NCBI RefSeq assembly: GCF_000237925.1
Contig: NW_017386020.1
Coordinates: 1,054,001-1,118,000, forward strand
Length of the DNA: 64,000 nt
Reading direction: 5' to 3'
Origin: Schistosoma mansoni
Taxonomy: Eukaryota > Platyhelminthes > Trematoda > Strigeidida > Schistosomatidae
Position 1 is the stretch's first letter, and each line of letters starts with the position of its first letter. Shown here one piece after another: positions 35,201 to 50,200 of the stretch. The notes below the pieces were generated by a model. The model made no database searches, was not told the origin of the DNA, and saw nothing but the letters and a program-made list of their open reading frames with translations. A program made the translations under genes and the position numbers.

Positions 35201-38200
35201 ATGTTCATATACTGTTGAATTTACAGTCGACTGGTTGTTGAGTAGTAACCATCGCCATATTTGTCTAGTCCTTTAGTATCGATAGAAATCTATTGATCAT
35301 TTTAAAATGTAGTCATTTATCTAAATGATTAGAAACCATTTGCACTCTGCTTACATAATAAGTGGTTGGATGTAGTCTGTGAGAAATCCCAGAGTACCGT
35401 TTACCTCGAGATTAAAGATGGGTCTTGAAAATGAGTGCTGAATAACACGAAACCTAGGTCAAGTACAGTTTGCTGTTGGCCAACATCAACCGCCAAATAC
35501 CTAAGAATTTAAATATTATTTACCTTCAACAAGAAGATACTTCACTATCAACTTCATTAGTTTGTTAAAAATGCTTCAATATTTTTCTCCAAACAAGTAA
35601 GATTATGATATTCAATTTGAGGTTATGGAGGTTACTGAAAAGTTATACAACTACAAGCAATGATATCCAATAATCTACACGATTCCTGACTGACAATTAT
35701 CAAATGCCCACTGGTGAATAGCTGCAAAAGAAGATTCTCGGAGTTCCAGTGAGAAGCTGTGACTAGTGGGGTCGAACAATGTAGGCTGTGAGGCAGTTAC
35801 TCACTAAAGATATTGGAAGGTGAGTGCGCAATATCGTGAACTGATTGAAGTTAGACATTCACACTGTTGGATACCGGCTCAGTGACCTAGAGGTTAAGCG
35901 TTTGCGCGAGAGCGTAGGTTCCAGATTCGAATCCCGCGTGCAGGATTGCACTATTGATGAGCCCCACACTAGGACAAAACGGCCGCCCAATGCTTTCAGG
36001 CCTTCAATAGTAGTCTAACATTGATCAGTTCATAATTTTAAAGATTGTAATAAATCATATGACCACCATTAGTCCTCACCTTCAGAGAGTAATGAGTTCT
36101 TGAGACACGAACACACATGTTTTTCGATGAATTCATTTTCTGAAGCTGTACAGTCGTATTTATGGGTAAGTGGAGCCCAATCAAAATGAAGTGATCTTAC
36201 ACAATATAGTTGAGACTATTAAAAGATTTCGAGTTTTAAATCTAATAATTCGTAAATGGAACGGTGTCATTTTAATGTAATTAACGTTTTCAAGTATTAA
36301 ATAAAAAAGAGGTTGCATCATTTAACAAACTAATCAACAATTTTAATAGTTGAGATCATGAGTCAATTGAAGCTAGGCCACCATGGAAAACCTGGAAGCA
36401 CTGGACGACCGTTTCGTTCTATTGTGGGACTCCTCAGTAATGCGCACCCACCATCCCGCCCTCGTGATCCAAATCCAGAACCTTCGATCTTACGCGCGAA
36501 CGCTTAACCTCTAGACCACTGATCCAGCAGCATCAAACGGTGTTAATATCTAACCTAAACCAATCCAAAAATTTGCACAACCATCTTCCATTGTACTGAG
36601 ATAGATACCTGTCTCTACCTGACATGGATTTGCTCCACTGGTCGTGGCTTCTCTATGGAGAATTTAGTTATGGTCAACTCACTGGATGACCGTTTCGTCT
36701 CAATGTGGGACTCCTCAGCAGTGAGCATCCATGATCCCGCTCACGTGCGAGCTCTTAACCTCTAGACCACTAAACCGGCATCCAACGGTGTTAATGTCTA
36801 ACTTCAACCAATCCACAAAATTGTGCCACCGTCCACCATTGTCTTCTGTGAGTGACTATCTCACAACAGACCTAGTCTAACTCCACTGGTCACTGCTTCT
36901 CACAAGAACTCCAAGAAACTAGCCAGTCACTAATGAGCAAATGACGAAACGGCCGTCTAGTGCATCCAGGTTTTCCATGGTGGTCTATCTTCAATTGACT
37001 CATGTTTCCAACTATAAAAAATTACTAAAGTCTCCACAAAACCCCTTTTGATATTAATCAACAATCATGAAGAGCTTATGTTATGTGATAGTTTCTGGAG
37101 TCATAAGTTGCAATCTAAAGAAGACTGTCTACTTAATAAGGGAGAAAGAGAATAAGATAATAATTAGCATAGAAGAATAAGGGAGTGAACATAACTTTTC
37201 TGTACATAAAGTTCGCATTCGAAATGATGAATTACTATTGGCTTCGATTGTATATAAATTCCTCATCTAAATTATTAATTTTAAAAATCAATTTTTCTTT
37301 CCCCCTCCCCCCACAAAAAAACTATTTTCTTTCTGTTTAACTTTTTTCATGCTTTACTAGTTAGCTCATGATTTGAATATTTTCTTTTTTTTTTTAAATT
37401 TATTTATAATAACAACGAATTTCTTTTTTATTCAATCATATTAACCTTGTTCCCACCTATCCACCTCCCCCTTTCAAACATTTTTTTTTTACCTTTTTTC
37501 CACCTTGTTTTAATTACTTATCTAGTTATTATTTTTTGTTTAAATGAAATAAAAGTACATCTAATTTATAAATTCCCCCCTTTTTTTTCATTCGAGAAAA
37601 TAAATTGACTTTAATTTAAATAATTTTGATGATTTTTTTAAATTTCTCTTTTCGTTTCTTACTTTTTAGAATTTGATTTTCCCTCTTTTCTTTTTTTGAA
37701 AAAAAAAATTTCTTTCATTTATTTGGGTGTAACTTTGACAATATAAATATGATAGATTTATAATTTTTATTTTAAAGATTGAATATTTAAGGTGTATATA
37801 AGTTAAGTTATATAGTTTTGTTATTACTCGTTGTTTGTCACTCATTCATTCATTCCTTCATTCATTCAAGCCTATACTCTCTTTCTTTCTTTTATGTCTA
37901 TTACATATAACATCGAAATTTCTTGTTTTATTTCTCTAGTTTATATCATTTCATTTTTTCGTTTGAATGAATGAACAATGAATATTGAATAATTATCATT
38001 ATTATTATTATTATACCAATAAATGATGATATCTATAATCGTTCTAAGTTAAAAACAAACAGTTTACTATAATATTCTACTTTGTAATCTATTATCGATT
38101 ATATTTATTGTAATGAACAAGAACATAAATAGGGAAAATCGATTATATCCCAACACAATATTACAGAATATCTGGGAATCATACAGTATACACCTCATTT

Positions 38201-41200
38201 GCAAAATATCTGTCAATCATCTCAAACTTCATTGGTCATTTGATTCCATACCGATAATTTATTATTCTTGTTCTCTTTTTTTGATGTTCTTAACTTTCTG
38301 CCTCCAGGCATTTCACTTTTGATTGATAATACATACTACTTATATCTGTCAACATCAGTAACCCATACCGCAAAACGACTAATAAACATGCAAATGTGTT
38401 CAGTGTACTTCTTCAAAGAATAGTACATAAGAAAGACTATTAATTCACCAGTGAAATGCATTAAATTCAATTTTTTAAAAAATATTTCAAGTCTCACATA
38501 GAAAACTCAAACTTTATTCAGTATAACAAATAGTGATTACCAAAACTATTTAAACTCATGAGTTTTAAATAAAGTGAAAAATGTACGTATTTTGTATATG
38601 TGCAAATATGTACTGTTCTAGAATCAATGTCTTATCGAATAAGAAATGTAACGATGATTACATTTTTTTTGTCACAACTCATTATAATAGTTGAATTCAT
38701 GAGTCGATCTAAGTTGGACCATCATTGAGAACCTGGAAGCAATGAATGGCCGTTTCGTCCTAGTAAGGGACTTCTCAACAGTGCGCATTCACGATTCTGA
38801 ATGAATGACTCGAACCCAGGAACTTCGATCTCGCGCGCAAACTCGTAACCTTTAGACTATTGAACCGGTATCCAAATATGTTAATGTCTAACTTCAATCG
38901 ATCCATAGTTATAGTTTAAATTGTCTACAAAAAATTGACTTCACTTTCTATTCAATAATGAAGAAGTAGGTACCCACAAAACACAATCTAAAATATCATT
39001 CAACTGATAAGTTTATAAGGATTCGATTGTTGTAAAGAGAATTTTCATCATAAATATTAACATAAGACTGAATAAATAGTCTCATCCAAGTTTCTTAAAG
39101 CTATTTAGCAGTATATGTGTATAAGTCTTTTACTTGTATATGATACTGAATCTAGACAAAAATCAAGGTTGACCAGTGAGACTGATTCCTTTATAGTTAG
39201 ACAGTTAAAATAGTATCGTTTACATGTGCTAACAACAAGTTATATATATATATATAATCCTACCGTCATCAACATTATTTCTATTTGTTATTATCGGTCG
39301 GTATCCTTTGCAGTAAATCTTTCTAATACCCACAATCATATTGACTTCAAAGTTAACAGCTATTAAATACTGAAGTTTTAAATCATAGATTATTTGCGTA
39401 AATTACTATTTAACTGACCAAATAAATTACCAAACTTTCACTTGTGATATTAGTGATTTATTATTTCGAACAAGACTAGATTGTATGCCTCCAAATACCC
39501 TGGTATGGTCGAGGGTAGGAAGAGTCTGCTCTCTCTCTCTCTAAGTGCCCTCACATAGCCAAGTGTATACAACCACTGTCAGGGAAGTCATACTCACTGC
39601 CTTCTTACGGCGGGATGGGGTGTTGTTTACGTAAGTGAGGGGACGAAAAGCGAATGTCCGGTGCTCTAGCCCAGTTGGCAGATATGGAGAATCCATCTAG
39701 GGGAGTTGGAAAACTTTGATTCTAAACCAGTGGTGTACATGGGCTCAAGTATCCTGAGGGAACAATTGGTGTATGAACCTGCTGTTGATAATCGGCCAAC
39801 ATGGGACTGCATCTGCTTACGTTGCTCCACTGCCTTGTTTATTAGACATTTAGGTCAAAAGTTCGGGGTGTGGCCCCCTAAGAAAACCACCTACTTCAGT
39901 TTGGGCACCCGGGAAGTATCCAAGCCCTCACATAAATCGGATGATGAAGTGTAGCACATATATATATATGGTGCTTCCTTGTATCAATGTCTATATGTTC
40001 AAATAAGTAAACAATAAATAAATAAAACGTCATTCTATAGACGTAAAATGATTTTTGATAACAAGTTTTGAGTGACAAATGAAACCAATATTCATTTGTT
40101 GCATAGTTTACAGTGGACCTTTATCATTTGGTGTCAGTCTGTAATTAAAATAGAACTCGGAGAAGTATCTTTTATGAGAAAACATTTAAAAACCCTTTAA
40201 ATTTTCATGAGATATAAAATTAAAACACCTTAACAAATAAAGGTGTAAATGTTTATATACATCTAATGCTGAAACAACAAGCTGATAAAACATTCTATGA
40301 ACTGAACAACTGACGAAGAATGTTTACTATCCTTTTCTTTGATATGTGTATTTGTGTGTACATTTCATTATCTGTTAGAAGTAACTGGATGATTATACAA
40401 CTTTCGGAGGGAGGGGTTGCACGAAATCCACAAATTAAATGGTCTCATTATGTACTCTAAAAGAAGTATAGTAAAGACATCTTAACACACTTCATAGAAA
40501 ACTCAAAACTGGTACGAAAAGTTCCGTTTCATTATCATGGATAGGAATTATCATTATAGAAGGAAAAATATCCAATGTTAGCTCTTGGAGGTGTAGGTTT
40601 TATGCCGTACGTATAAATCAATGAGTTTTCATTTGAAAGCATTTTTTTCATATTGTTAACTTTCAAACCACTATACATTTGACGTTCTACACCACGAGTA
40701 TGACGTAAAGGCTTTAGAATATGTATTACCCTTTCTTTTTATAATTTCCTCAGATTGTTATCCAGTAATTCATCTCCTTAACTTCTCAACAAATTTTCTA
40801 GAAAAAGATTGTTTACACGATAACATGGTGTTATGAAACAAGAAATAAAGAAAAAATCTGTTTATGCTTAGATAAGAAAAATTATGTAATAAAGTTTTTC
40901 GAGTAACAAAGATGGAAATACTGGTTTTATGCCTTGGGAAACTAGTAAACTTCTCGAAACCACTATATTCCAGTAGATTTTATTGATAACTATGACAACT
41001 AGTTTGAATTTTTGTAAACTTTCACTTTATTGGCTAAAAAATTTGATGTAATGTTGAGTTATTGGGATCAGTCACCATGTTATAATGTGGTCGATAGTAC
41101 TCAAGCAATACTGCAGATTACATAAGTATGATACCAGTTACTGCTAATTGGTCATTTAGTGAGTCTATTTTTAAATGAACATACTTCTAAATATTATGCA

Positions 41201-44200
41201 AAATTTTTTCACTTGTCCGAATTACCACACTGTACTTTATCAATGAAACAAGGATTATCAATTCCATGTACTTAGATATACAAGTTTCAAATTGTTCACA
41301 TATGATCGTGGTATAGTAATACAGTATCAAGATATTTCTTTCTCTCTCTTATCTTAGAATGATACCTCATCTGACTAAGCGTTTTAGGGACTATTTTTCA
41401 CTTTAAGAGTATTAATAATTAAGTGTCTCTATATATTTTTCTTTTGTATCAACAGAAAGATTGTCATGTAACCAGAAAAAGAATTAGTGGTAAGTTATTT
41501 AGTTTCGTCGTTTTATATTATTCAAACGCTTAACAGTAGTGTGATTTTGAAATCAGAATAATATCTGTAACAGTTAACTGTATTACGATTTCCTCACGGC
41601 GGAACTGAAGAAAAGTTTTTTTTGAAAATATTTTAAAGTTATTCTGGTAGCAAATTATTTGAGATACCCCTCATTTTAAGAGATGTAGAACGTTTTGACA
41701 TAACTATTGGACAATTCCGTGCTTAAAAACCCGATTATTGATCAATAAATTGTCGACATAGTACCGAAATTGACGAACTTTGATAATTCTAGTAACGTTG
41801 AAAAGGTTGTACTTCCCACTGAATCCGTAAATTAATAGATTTGTCACGAAAAGTAAACTTGATTAAATGTTATGCATTAATGATTAATTTATTTAGTTCT
41901 ATAATTGATTCTCATCCTAAAACATCAATCTCATCGATATGAATGCAAATTTGTCCACTACTGAATATTTTATCAAATTTTAATTAGCTTTTAATATTTC
42001 TAAAAAAACAAGGCCATATGCCAATTCGTTGTGATCTTATGTTCAGCTTTTTATCACTTGAATTATCTACCAATCAGAATATGACTTTTCCAATCTTGAC
42101 ACTTTGCCAAATCGATGACGTTCGACCAGTATGAGCAGTCTAGCGTCCTTATTGATCCTTTGTCCGCCTAGACCTTCCAATTGAGTCCAGAAAACCAATT
42201 ACAGCTTCTGTTGTGCGAATCATTTATTTCAAGCATACTCGGTTTATATACCAGGCAGACAGACCGCATCACACCACAAAATAGTAAATAATATTTGTAC
42301 AAGAACAGGCCAAATGTGTCTGTGAACGTGGGATACAATAATCAATGAACTGAATATAATTTATGAACAGTAAATCGTATAGTAATAATCCCTAGGTCAA
42401 AAAGAAACTTGTAGTAAAATGAATATAGATATACACAATCTAGTTACGCAATAGTTAAACAATAAGAATATACATAGAATAATCGTCCATTAATAGATCC
42501 CAGAAATTACCCGTACTTATGTCTTCACCAGGATATAACAATGCAGTAAACTTGTTACAATTAATATCAATTATCCTGAATAACCTATCATTTTCCATTC
42601 ATTATAATTACTCATGAAATGTCACTGTTTTTAAGAATTGCCAACATAAAACCCTAATGATGTAGAATAGATGAAAGGTAGCTACCAGGTAGATCTAGAA
42701 CTTTCGTTTTGAACTATTTAAAATAAATCAATTGGATATATCTGTACTTCAGAGTTGATTTTCATTCCAGGATTAAAACTCAGGATTATTTATTTCAAAC
42801 ACTATCACGTTATTCACTTAGCTACTACGTACGGATTGTCAATCACTTTTACAACGGGCATAAAATCTAGTACAAATTAAGATGGTTTAGATTATCCTGT
42901 TTTCAAATTTTCTAACTTAAATTTGATCAATCTTCAGTAGAATAAGCCAAACCATTTCAAAATGAATTATATCTTACACTTATTATAATCTGTTTATTAA
43001 TATTCTTTTCTTAAAATTGTGTGAATCAATTCAGTTCACTCACCATCTTTTTCTTAGAAGTCGATACTGATTATTATGTTGACCAAAATTATTATGAAAG
43101 ATTCTAAACAAACACATTTTATCAGAAGGGGTTTTGTGGATATTATAGTAATTTTAATAGTTGAGATCATGAATCAATTGAAGCTAGACCACCATCGATT
43201 GAAGTTAGACATTACCACTGATGGATGCCGGCTCAGTGGTCTAGTGTTTAAGCGCTCGCGCGCGAAACTGACAGGTCCTGAGTTCGAATCTCTCGAGGCG
43301 GGATCGTGGATGCGCACTGCTGAGGAGCCCCATGATAGGACGAAACGGCCGTCTAATGCTTCCAGGTTTTCCATGGTGGTCTAGCTTCAATTGACTCGTG
43401 ATTTCAACTATATAAAATTACTAAAATTTTCACAAAACCCCCTCCTGAAATTGTATACTTTACAGTAAATGCTAACTCATTGCTGAGGAAATTCCCATTA
43501 TGACTCATTTGTAACTGTATTAACATAGTATGGTTTTCCTTCAGAAAACTTTTGTTTATTTACAAAGAGAAACTAGAAACAAACCACTTCTAGAACTGAT
43601 TTGAGATACCCAACCTACAGGTAACGAAGACATAACAAGGATTTAGGATAAAAGACAGTAGTATAAAACCTGAAAGAGAAAATTTTACCGATTAAGAAAA
43701 GCCTGTTCGTTGAAAAGAGATCTCTTCGCTGAACTTCATGTTTTTAATTTTTTATGTTTAAATGGGAATTATCTGTCAAATGCTAACTTGTAAATTACTC
43801 TAATGATATCATGAGTTTACTAGCTTTCATAAAAATTTCCTGACGAGGTATATTTTCAAAGATACTGTTCATCATGAACTAATTAATATTAGCTAAAGGT
43901 TAGGGAACTGCTTCTAAATAGATTCCAGTTATGGTTGGTTGAATGAGAAGTCCTGGTGATACATTATAAGTTCACTAAAGTTGTAAATCTAGACCACTAG
44001 ACTTCTTAGTCTAAATGTTTTGGATTCTACCTTCTCCACAAATCATCTTTTATAATAATATGTTCGCATAACACTTAACTTATTCATTACTTCCGATTCA
44101 TCTCATTTATATTATTACTGATATTTTATAGAATTGCGAGAAATATTTCGATTCATTGATCGAGACAATGATGGTACAGTAAGCAGACAAGAATTTAGTA

Positions 44201-47200
44201 CGTTGATACGGCTTGTCAGTTCGGAATATACGGATAATCAAATTAAGTTGTTAATGAATAAAGCAGATATGAATGGTAAGTAAATTATAATTCGTCATTT
44301 TTAAAAAATAAAAGGAGTTCATTAGTTGAATTGAACTATACACCCCTATGCTTAATACTATCAATAAGCCTGACAATAAAATGTTTCACTGATTGTATTG
44401 ATGAGTACCAATGACAGGAGTTTTCAGAAGCAGTAATGGGATATCCTCTTAGTGATCTCGACTGTGATTGGCTGATATTAATTGTGCTGAATCAGTGCTG
44501 AATCAATTACTTCTAATAATTTACTAGTGTTCAACAGAGAGACTTGTATAATTTGAAGAGATTTTAATGACAAGATTGCTCAAATAGTGTTAAATTTTGA
44601 GGTCTAATTTAGTTACTATATCTATTTCTAAAGCTTAGTCAACCAACAAAGTAGAAGAAGATCAAGACTTCACGAGACTCATGAGAAAAATACCGAACTA
44701 TAGTGCTTATAACTTCATGTATATCTATGAGTTACCAGATTGACAGAAACATGTGGTTGAATTTTGGCGATTCATCCCCAATATTAGGACCGGATGGACT
44801 GCAATACTTCCTTAAAAAGTGTGTATCTTTACTTTAGCTAGCCAAATGATCCGCTTATTCACCTGCACTTACGTCTTATTGGCCGCGTAGCTTAAAAACA
44901 GAATAAAAACTATCCAGCTCTCCCAATATGTTACGTAATAAGGTCTTAAATAAAAACTAGGTATCTTAACAACTATTCGGCATTCATTGATCATTCATTG
45001 ATCGTTAATTGAATAAACTCATCCCTTTATAATTTCTAGAAGGTATATTTTTTAAAAAGTAAACTCTATCATCATGACAAGTAACAAATATAAAATTCAA
45101 ATCTGTGAAATGATATCGATTTGCGACTACAGAGTAACACTTTATAATGATTGACCATTAAGAACCAACCAATAAACTAAATGAGAAAAAAACTATTCAT
45201 AACATTTACATGTTCATAATTTGTAACTATACAGTTTTTTAAGCAAAGATGGATAGTGGCTAGCAGTGGAATCCAGGATGCGCGTTTAGTCCTATTTGGG
45301 ACTCTTCAGCTGGATGTACCTTCATCTCAAAGTTTATGTTCACTCTGGGACTCGAACCCAGTACCTTTCGCTTCAAACACCATCGCGTTATCCACTCAGC
45401 TACTGAGTCCCAAATAGGACGAAACGCGTGTCCTGGATTCCATTGCTAGCCACTATCCATCTTTGCTTATAATGCTTGTGAATTAAGGCAATATCGAGGC
45501 AATACGTATAGTATACACATATGGCCAATAAGAGACTGACCAGTTGCAGTCCTAAACATCAATGGGAAGATACAAATCAACAATACTAAGTGAATTCATA
45601 CAATTTTTTCTTCAAGATTTCACTAACCTATACATGTAAATATACTTTTTCGGTTGTAACAATATGATGTTTTTTCCATTTACTTATATAGGTGATGGTG
45701 AAATGGCTTTTGATGAATTTGTTCGTCTATTATCCAATGAAAGTGATGCTCATGAAGAAGTTTCAGCAACACGAGAAGCATTTGAAGTATTTGATACGGT
45801 AACTCAATATAATTTTATAGCTGTGTCAATGAATATTCTACTCTATTGTAAAGTACAATCGTTAAGATGCTTTGATTGAGATCATGAACCGGTTGATGTC
45901 AGACCATCATTGATAATTTGTAAGCACTGGATGGTCGTTTCGTCCTAGGATGGGACGCCTCAACGACGAGCACCCACGACCCCACCCTCGCAGTTCAAAC
46001 TCAAGGCCTTCGGTTTTGCGCGCGAATGCCTAACCTCTAGACCACTGAGCCAGCGCCCAACGGTGTTAATGTCTAACCTCAACCAATCCACGAAATTGCG
46101 CGACCATCTTCTATTGTCTTAGGTAGATACTTGTCTCTACCTGACATGGATTAGCTGCACTAGTCACGGCTTCTCACTAGAACTCTAGAATCTCCTCACA
46201 AAGCTATTCACTAGTGGGCTCATGCTGAGGAGTCCCATAGTAGGACGAAACAGCTGTCCACTGCTTCCAGGATTTCAATGATGGTCTTACATCAACCGGT
46301 CCATGATCTCAATCAAACACATAATAATCTCCACAACCCCATATTGATTAATTAAGATACTCAAAATTATAGTCTGTGTTTAAAAAAAATAAAATTAAAA
46401 CCATACTGTACCAATAAATTAAACAGAATCAAGATGGTGATTTGAATTTTTCATGAACATTTTAATAGTAATACCGTTTAACATTCATTTTATAAAAAAT
46501 ACTTTGTCAGGTCTCCTGACTTAAGACTGAAATCACCTCGATTATTAAGAGAAAGTTTGTTGTTTCTCTGAACAATGAAAATGTTGTAATATAAGAAGAA
46601 ATTAACATAAAATGCTTCATCTCAAAACAAACTCTACATGGATCATAATTCTATATAAATAAGTTTCTTTTTCTTTTGTTCAAAGTAAACTCTTAATCAT
46701 ATCATGTCTTAACTAATGCACTGAGTGACAGTGTAGTGAACAAGCAGATGAGGGCGGACAATCGGATGTATTTGAGCACAAAATTACAGAATATCTCACT
46801 AAAATCTGATAACCATACAGTTAACAGTTAGTTTGCAAACTGTTAATCAATTATCTCAATCTTGACTATTCCTTCTACAAATATCAATCCATAGTCTCCG
46901 ATTATTATTGAACATGCATTTTCATACCAATTTCATCCCGTTTCCATTCTCTCCTTATCGATCTTCTACTGAAATACATTCAGTGCCCGACCATCATTAT
47001 ATACTACTTATGTGGATATAAGTAACCCATACCACAACAGTTACACTTATACTCAAGAAATTGTATAAAATTGTCAGAAATTCCAGTTATTCAGTCATTA
47101 GATTGTTGTCTATAAACATCAATTCATCATTTCAGTAAGTCAAAAAACAGATATCATGAAATAAAGACAAATAGTCGTAAAATTTATTTATAAACTAGTA

Positions 47201-50200
47201 AAATATCATCTGGAATAATTGAGTGTTTTTAGAGAAATTAGTCCGCTTAAAGATTGGAAAACTTGGTTATAAACCTTCAGTAAACTGAAAAATCAGTTAA
47301 AACTGTATTATATACTCAAGTTTCATTACGTTTGTATGGAGATATTGTTGATTTATAAATCTGTTTACTTATGGCCCAAAACTGGGTATAAACACTACAA
47401 GATCAATTTGTCATCACTTGAGTTCCCTGGTATGTGTAGTTTCATTGGTGCTAGTCAGTTGATGGGGTTGGGAACCTGCTGAGATCACCTGGTTATACGA
47501 TATACTTACTCAAAAGTTAGTGGAAACAGAATTTTGTTGAAAATAGTTTCATAGTGATCAAGATTTGTAGCTCAGGTGGATGATTTTGATGGAGTTTTGT
47601 TCTCTGAGCTGCATGGTTTGGTCATGGAGCTTTCATCGTCCTTCTGAACACTTCACTTCTACCTGAAGTTTGTGCTGATGATGTCGTTCAGAAAGACGAT
47701 GNNNNNNNNNNNNNNNNNNNNNNNNNNNNNNNNNNNNNNNNNNNNNNNNNNNNNNNNNNNNNNNNNNNNNNNNNNNNNNNNNNNNNNNNNNNNNNNNNNN
47801 NNNNNNNNNNNNNNNNNNNNNNNNNNNNNNNNNNNNNNNNNNNNNNNNNNNNNNNNNNNNNNNNNNNNNNNNNNNNNNNNNNNNNNNNNNNNNNNNNNNN
47901 NCTGGATACACAGTAGTTTATGAAATCCTATTTATGTTCCATGACTTTGATTATGATGTTTACTCCTGAAGAAACTCGGACCAGACTATCAAGTGAAATG
48001 TTTGAGTTATTTGATGTAGAGATTGCTGAGATTTTTATAAATATAGTCTCTTTTTTAACATCGCATTGCTCATCTAGTCGATCATATCAAAACACAACTT
48101 TGTTATTCATAAAACCAATGCAATAAATGTGGAATATGTCATTAAAAGTTCCTTAAATTCAAAGAATTCAATCTATTACTGTTTTTTTTTGACAGGATAA
48201 ATGTCAGTCGAGTACCTCATGATTCAAAATTTATCGATTATTATTATTTAGTCTTTTTTCGATATTAATAATTTACTATGAAATCAATATTGTGTTGTTT
48301 GGTTTTCTTAGTTCTGCCTATAACGTGACAACTGGGTTGAATATCATGAGAAAAGTCATGATTTCCCTTCCCTTTGTGTTAAGTATCCTTCTTCAAATCA
48401 CACTTTTCAAATTAGATATAGATATAGATATTTCTGTCGATTCGTCACAATTCACGACTTATAAGCTTTTGTAACCATAACTACGAAAGAGATCGAATCC
48501 ACTTCTATAGATGTTGTGCTGAGAGGTTAACATTTAGACATGATAATCGAATCCACTGATTCATATTCCTAACGTCAGTCATTAGATATACGGCTACAAT
48601 CATCTAATATAACTGTCTTACTCCTTCTTTGAATGAACTCTACTAGTAACAACTAAACATTAGAATTTCTAGGATTTCTATTGTAATTAATTGCTAAATC
48701 ATCAATGTTTGTTGTTCGTTTAAGAGGTTTGTGAAGTTAATTTTAACTTTGAAATTCTTTTTTGGCATCAGTTACTGTTAATTGGAGAGGTTTAAAAACC
48801 AGGAGATACTGAACTTGGTCATGAGTTCAGTTTTTGAAATTCTTCACTGCGATAAAAATGAGTTTCAGAAAATTCGTAACATTTGCTTAAAACAATCAAA
48901 AGATAAATAATACAATGTAACCGAATTTCTGACTCTTTTCTAAACAGAAAATTAGCTTTTTTTAAGCAGAGATGGATAGTGGCTAGTAGTAGAATCCAAA
49001 ACGGGCGTTTCTTCCTATTTGAAATTCGTCATCTGGATGCAATTTCATCCTACAGGGTTAATGTTTATTATAGAACTCAAACATATTGCCTTTCACATCA
49101 AACACCAGATGAGTTATCCACTGAGTTCCGGAGTGAAGATCAACACTCAGATGCAGATACATCTCTCTGATGGGCCCCAAATAAGACGAATTAAATTCCA
49201 GTGATAGCCACTATCCATCTCCGTTCAAAAATACCTTTGACTGGTGGCAATAACTAGGTAGTTTAGATAACTTAAAAGAGGCTCATCAATTGCAGTTATG
49301 AACACTGACAACGGAAGGACACTTACAGCTGAACTATAGATACTTAATTTATTTTACATTTACAGGATAATGATGGTTACATAACAGCTTCGGAACTACG
49401 TCAAGTAATGACTCGAGTTGGACACAGTTGTTCCGGTAGGTTCATATCACACATTATTTTTATGTATATTTTTTACAGAAAAGCAATGTGTATGTGCTGA
49501 GGAGTCCCACAATAGGACGAAACGGCTGTCCAGTGCTTTCAGGTTTTCCATGGTGGTCTAGTTTCAATTAACTCATGATCTCAACTACATAAAATTACTA
49601 AAATCTCCACAAAACCCCCTTCTGTAATATAATGATCAATTTTTCTAAACAGGATTTCCTGTCGACTACCTCTAACCACCATCTAATCTCAACATAGTAT
49701 AGGCGATGTTGAGTTACCTAGACTTATGGTCACATTGCAACTTGGTCGATAGAATTCGATCTGCATTAAAAAGGACCTGACATATATGACATTGATCGTT
49801 ACCCAGTGATCAATCGGTTATAAAAACTGTTTTCTCAAGTTTATTCAATCTAAAATTGTGTTATCAAAAAGAGTTTACTATTATAATGAATTACCTGAAT
49901 ATAGTATATATTCATTGTTCAGTAACTTTATATAATTGTCATAATTAACTTAAGAATAAATATGATTATCCAAGATTTAGTGAAAAAATCTGTTATAAAG
50001 GTAGGATACTTGTTATAACGCTAGGGTTTCTGGTTATAACAGTTCTTTCATTTTTTCAACGTATGCGGGATGTTAATTTACCTTAGATGAATATCTACAC
50101 TAGATCCCCCCAGTGTCTATTCTACAGGACTTCAACACAACTCAGATCAAGAACATGAAATTAGCCCGACTAGAACGTCAATATATATTTCCACACCAAA

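Larger units (their letters stand above)
36338..37058 (-). repeat. Tandem dimer of family A with inverted tail
   Basis: Two head-to-tail units in minus orientation (36338-36675 and 36676-36940), each with tRNA-like part and hammerhead, followed by an inverted tail (36941-37058) ending CCACAAAACCCCTTTTGAT. About 720 bases in total. Confidence 0.8.

Noticed and set aside
47633-47923. Open frames running through the N stretch
   Set aside because: They are artefacts of translating unknown bases across the gap.
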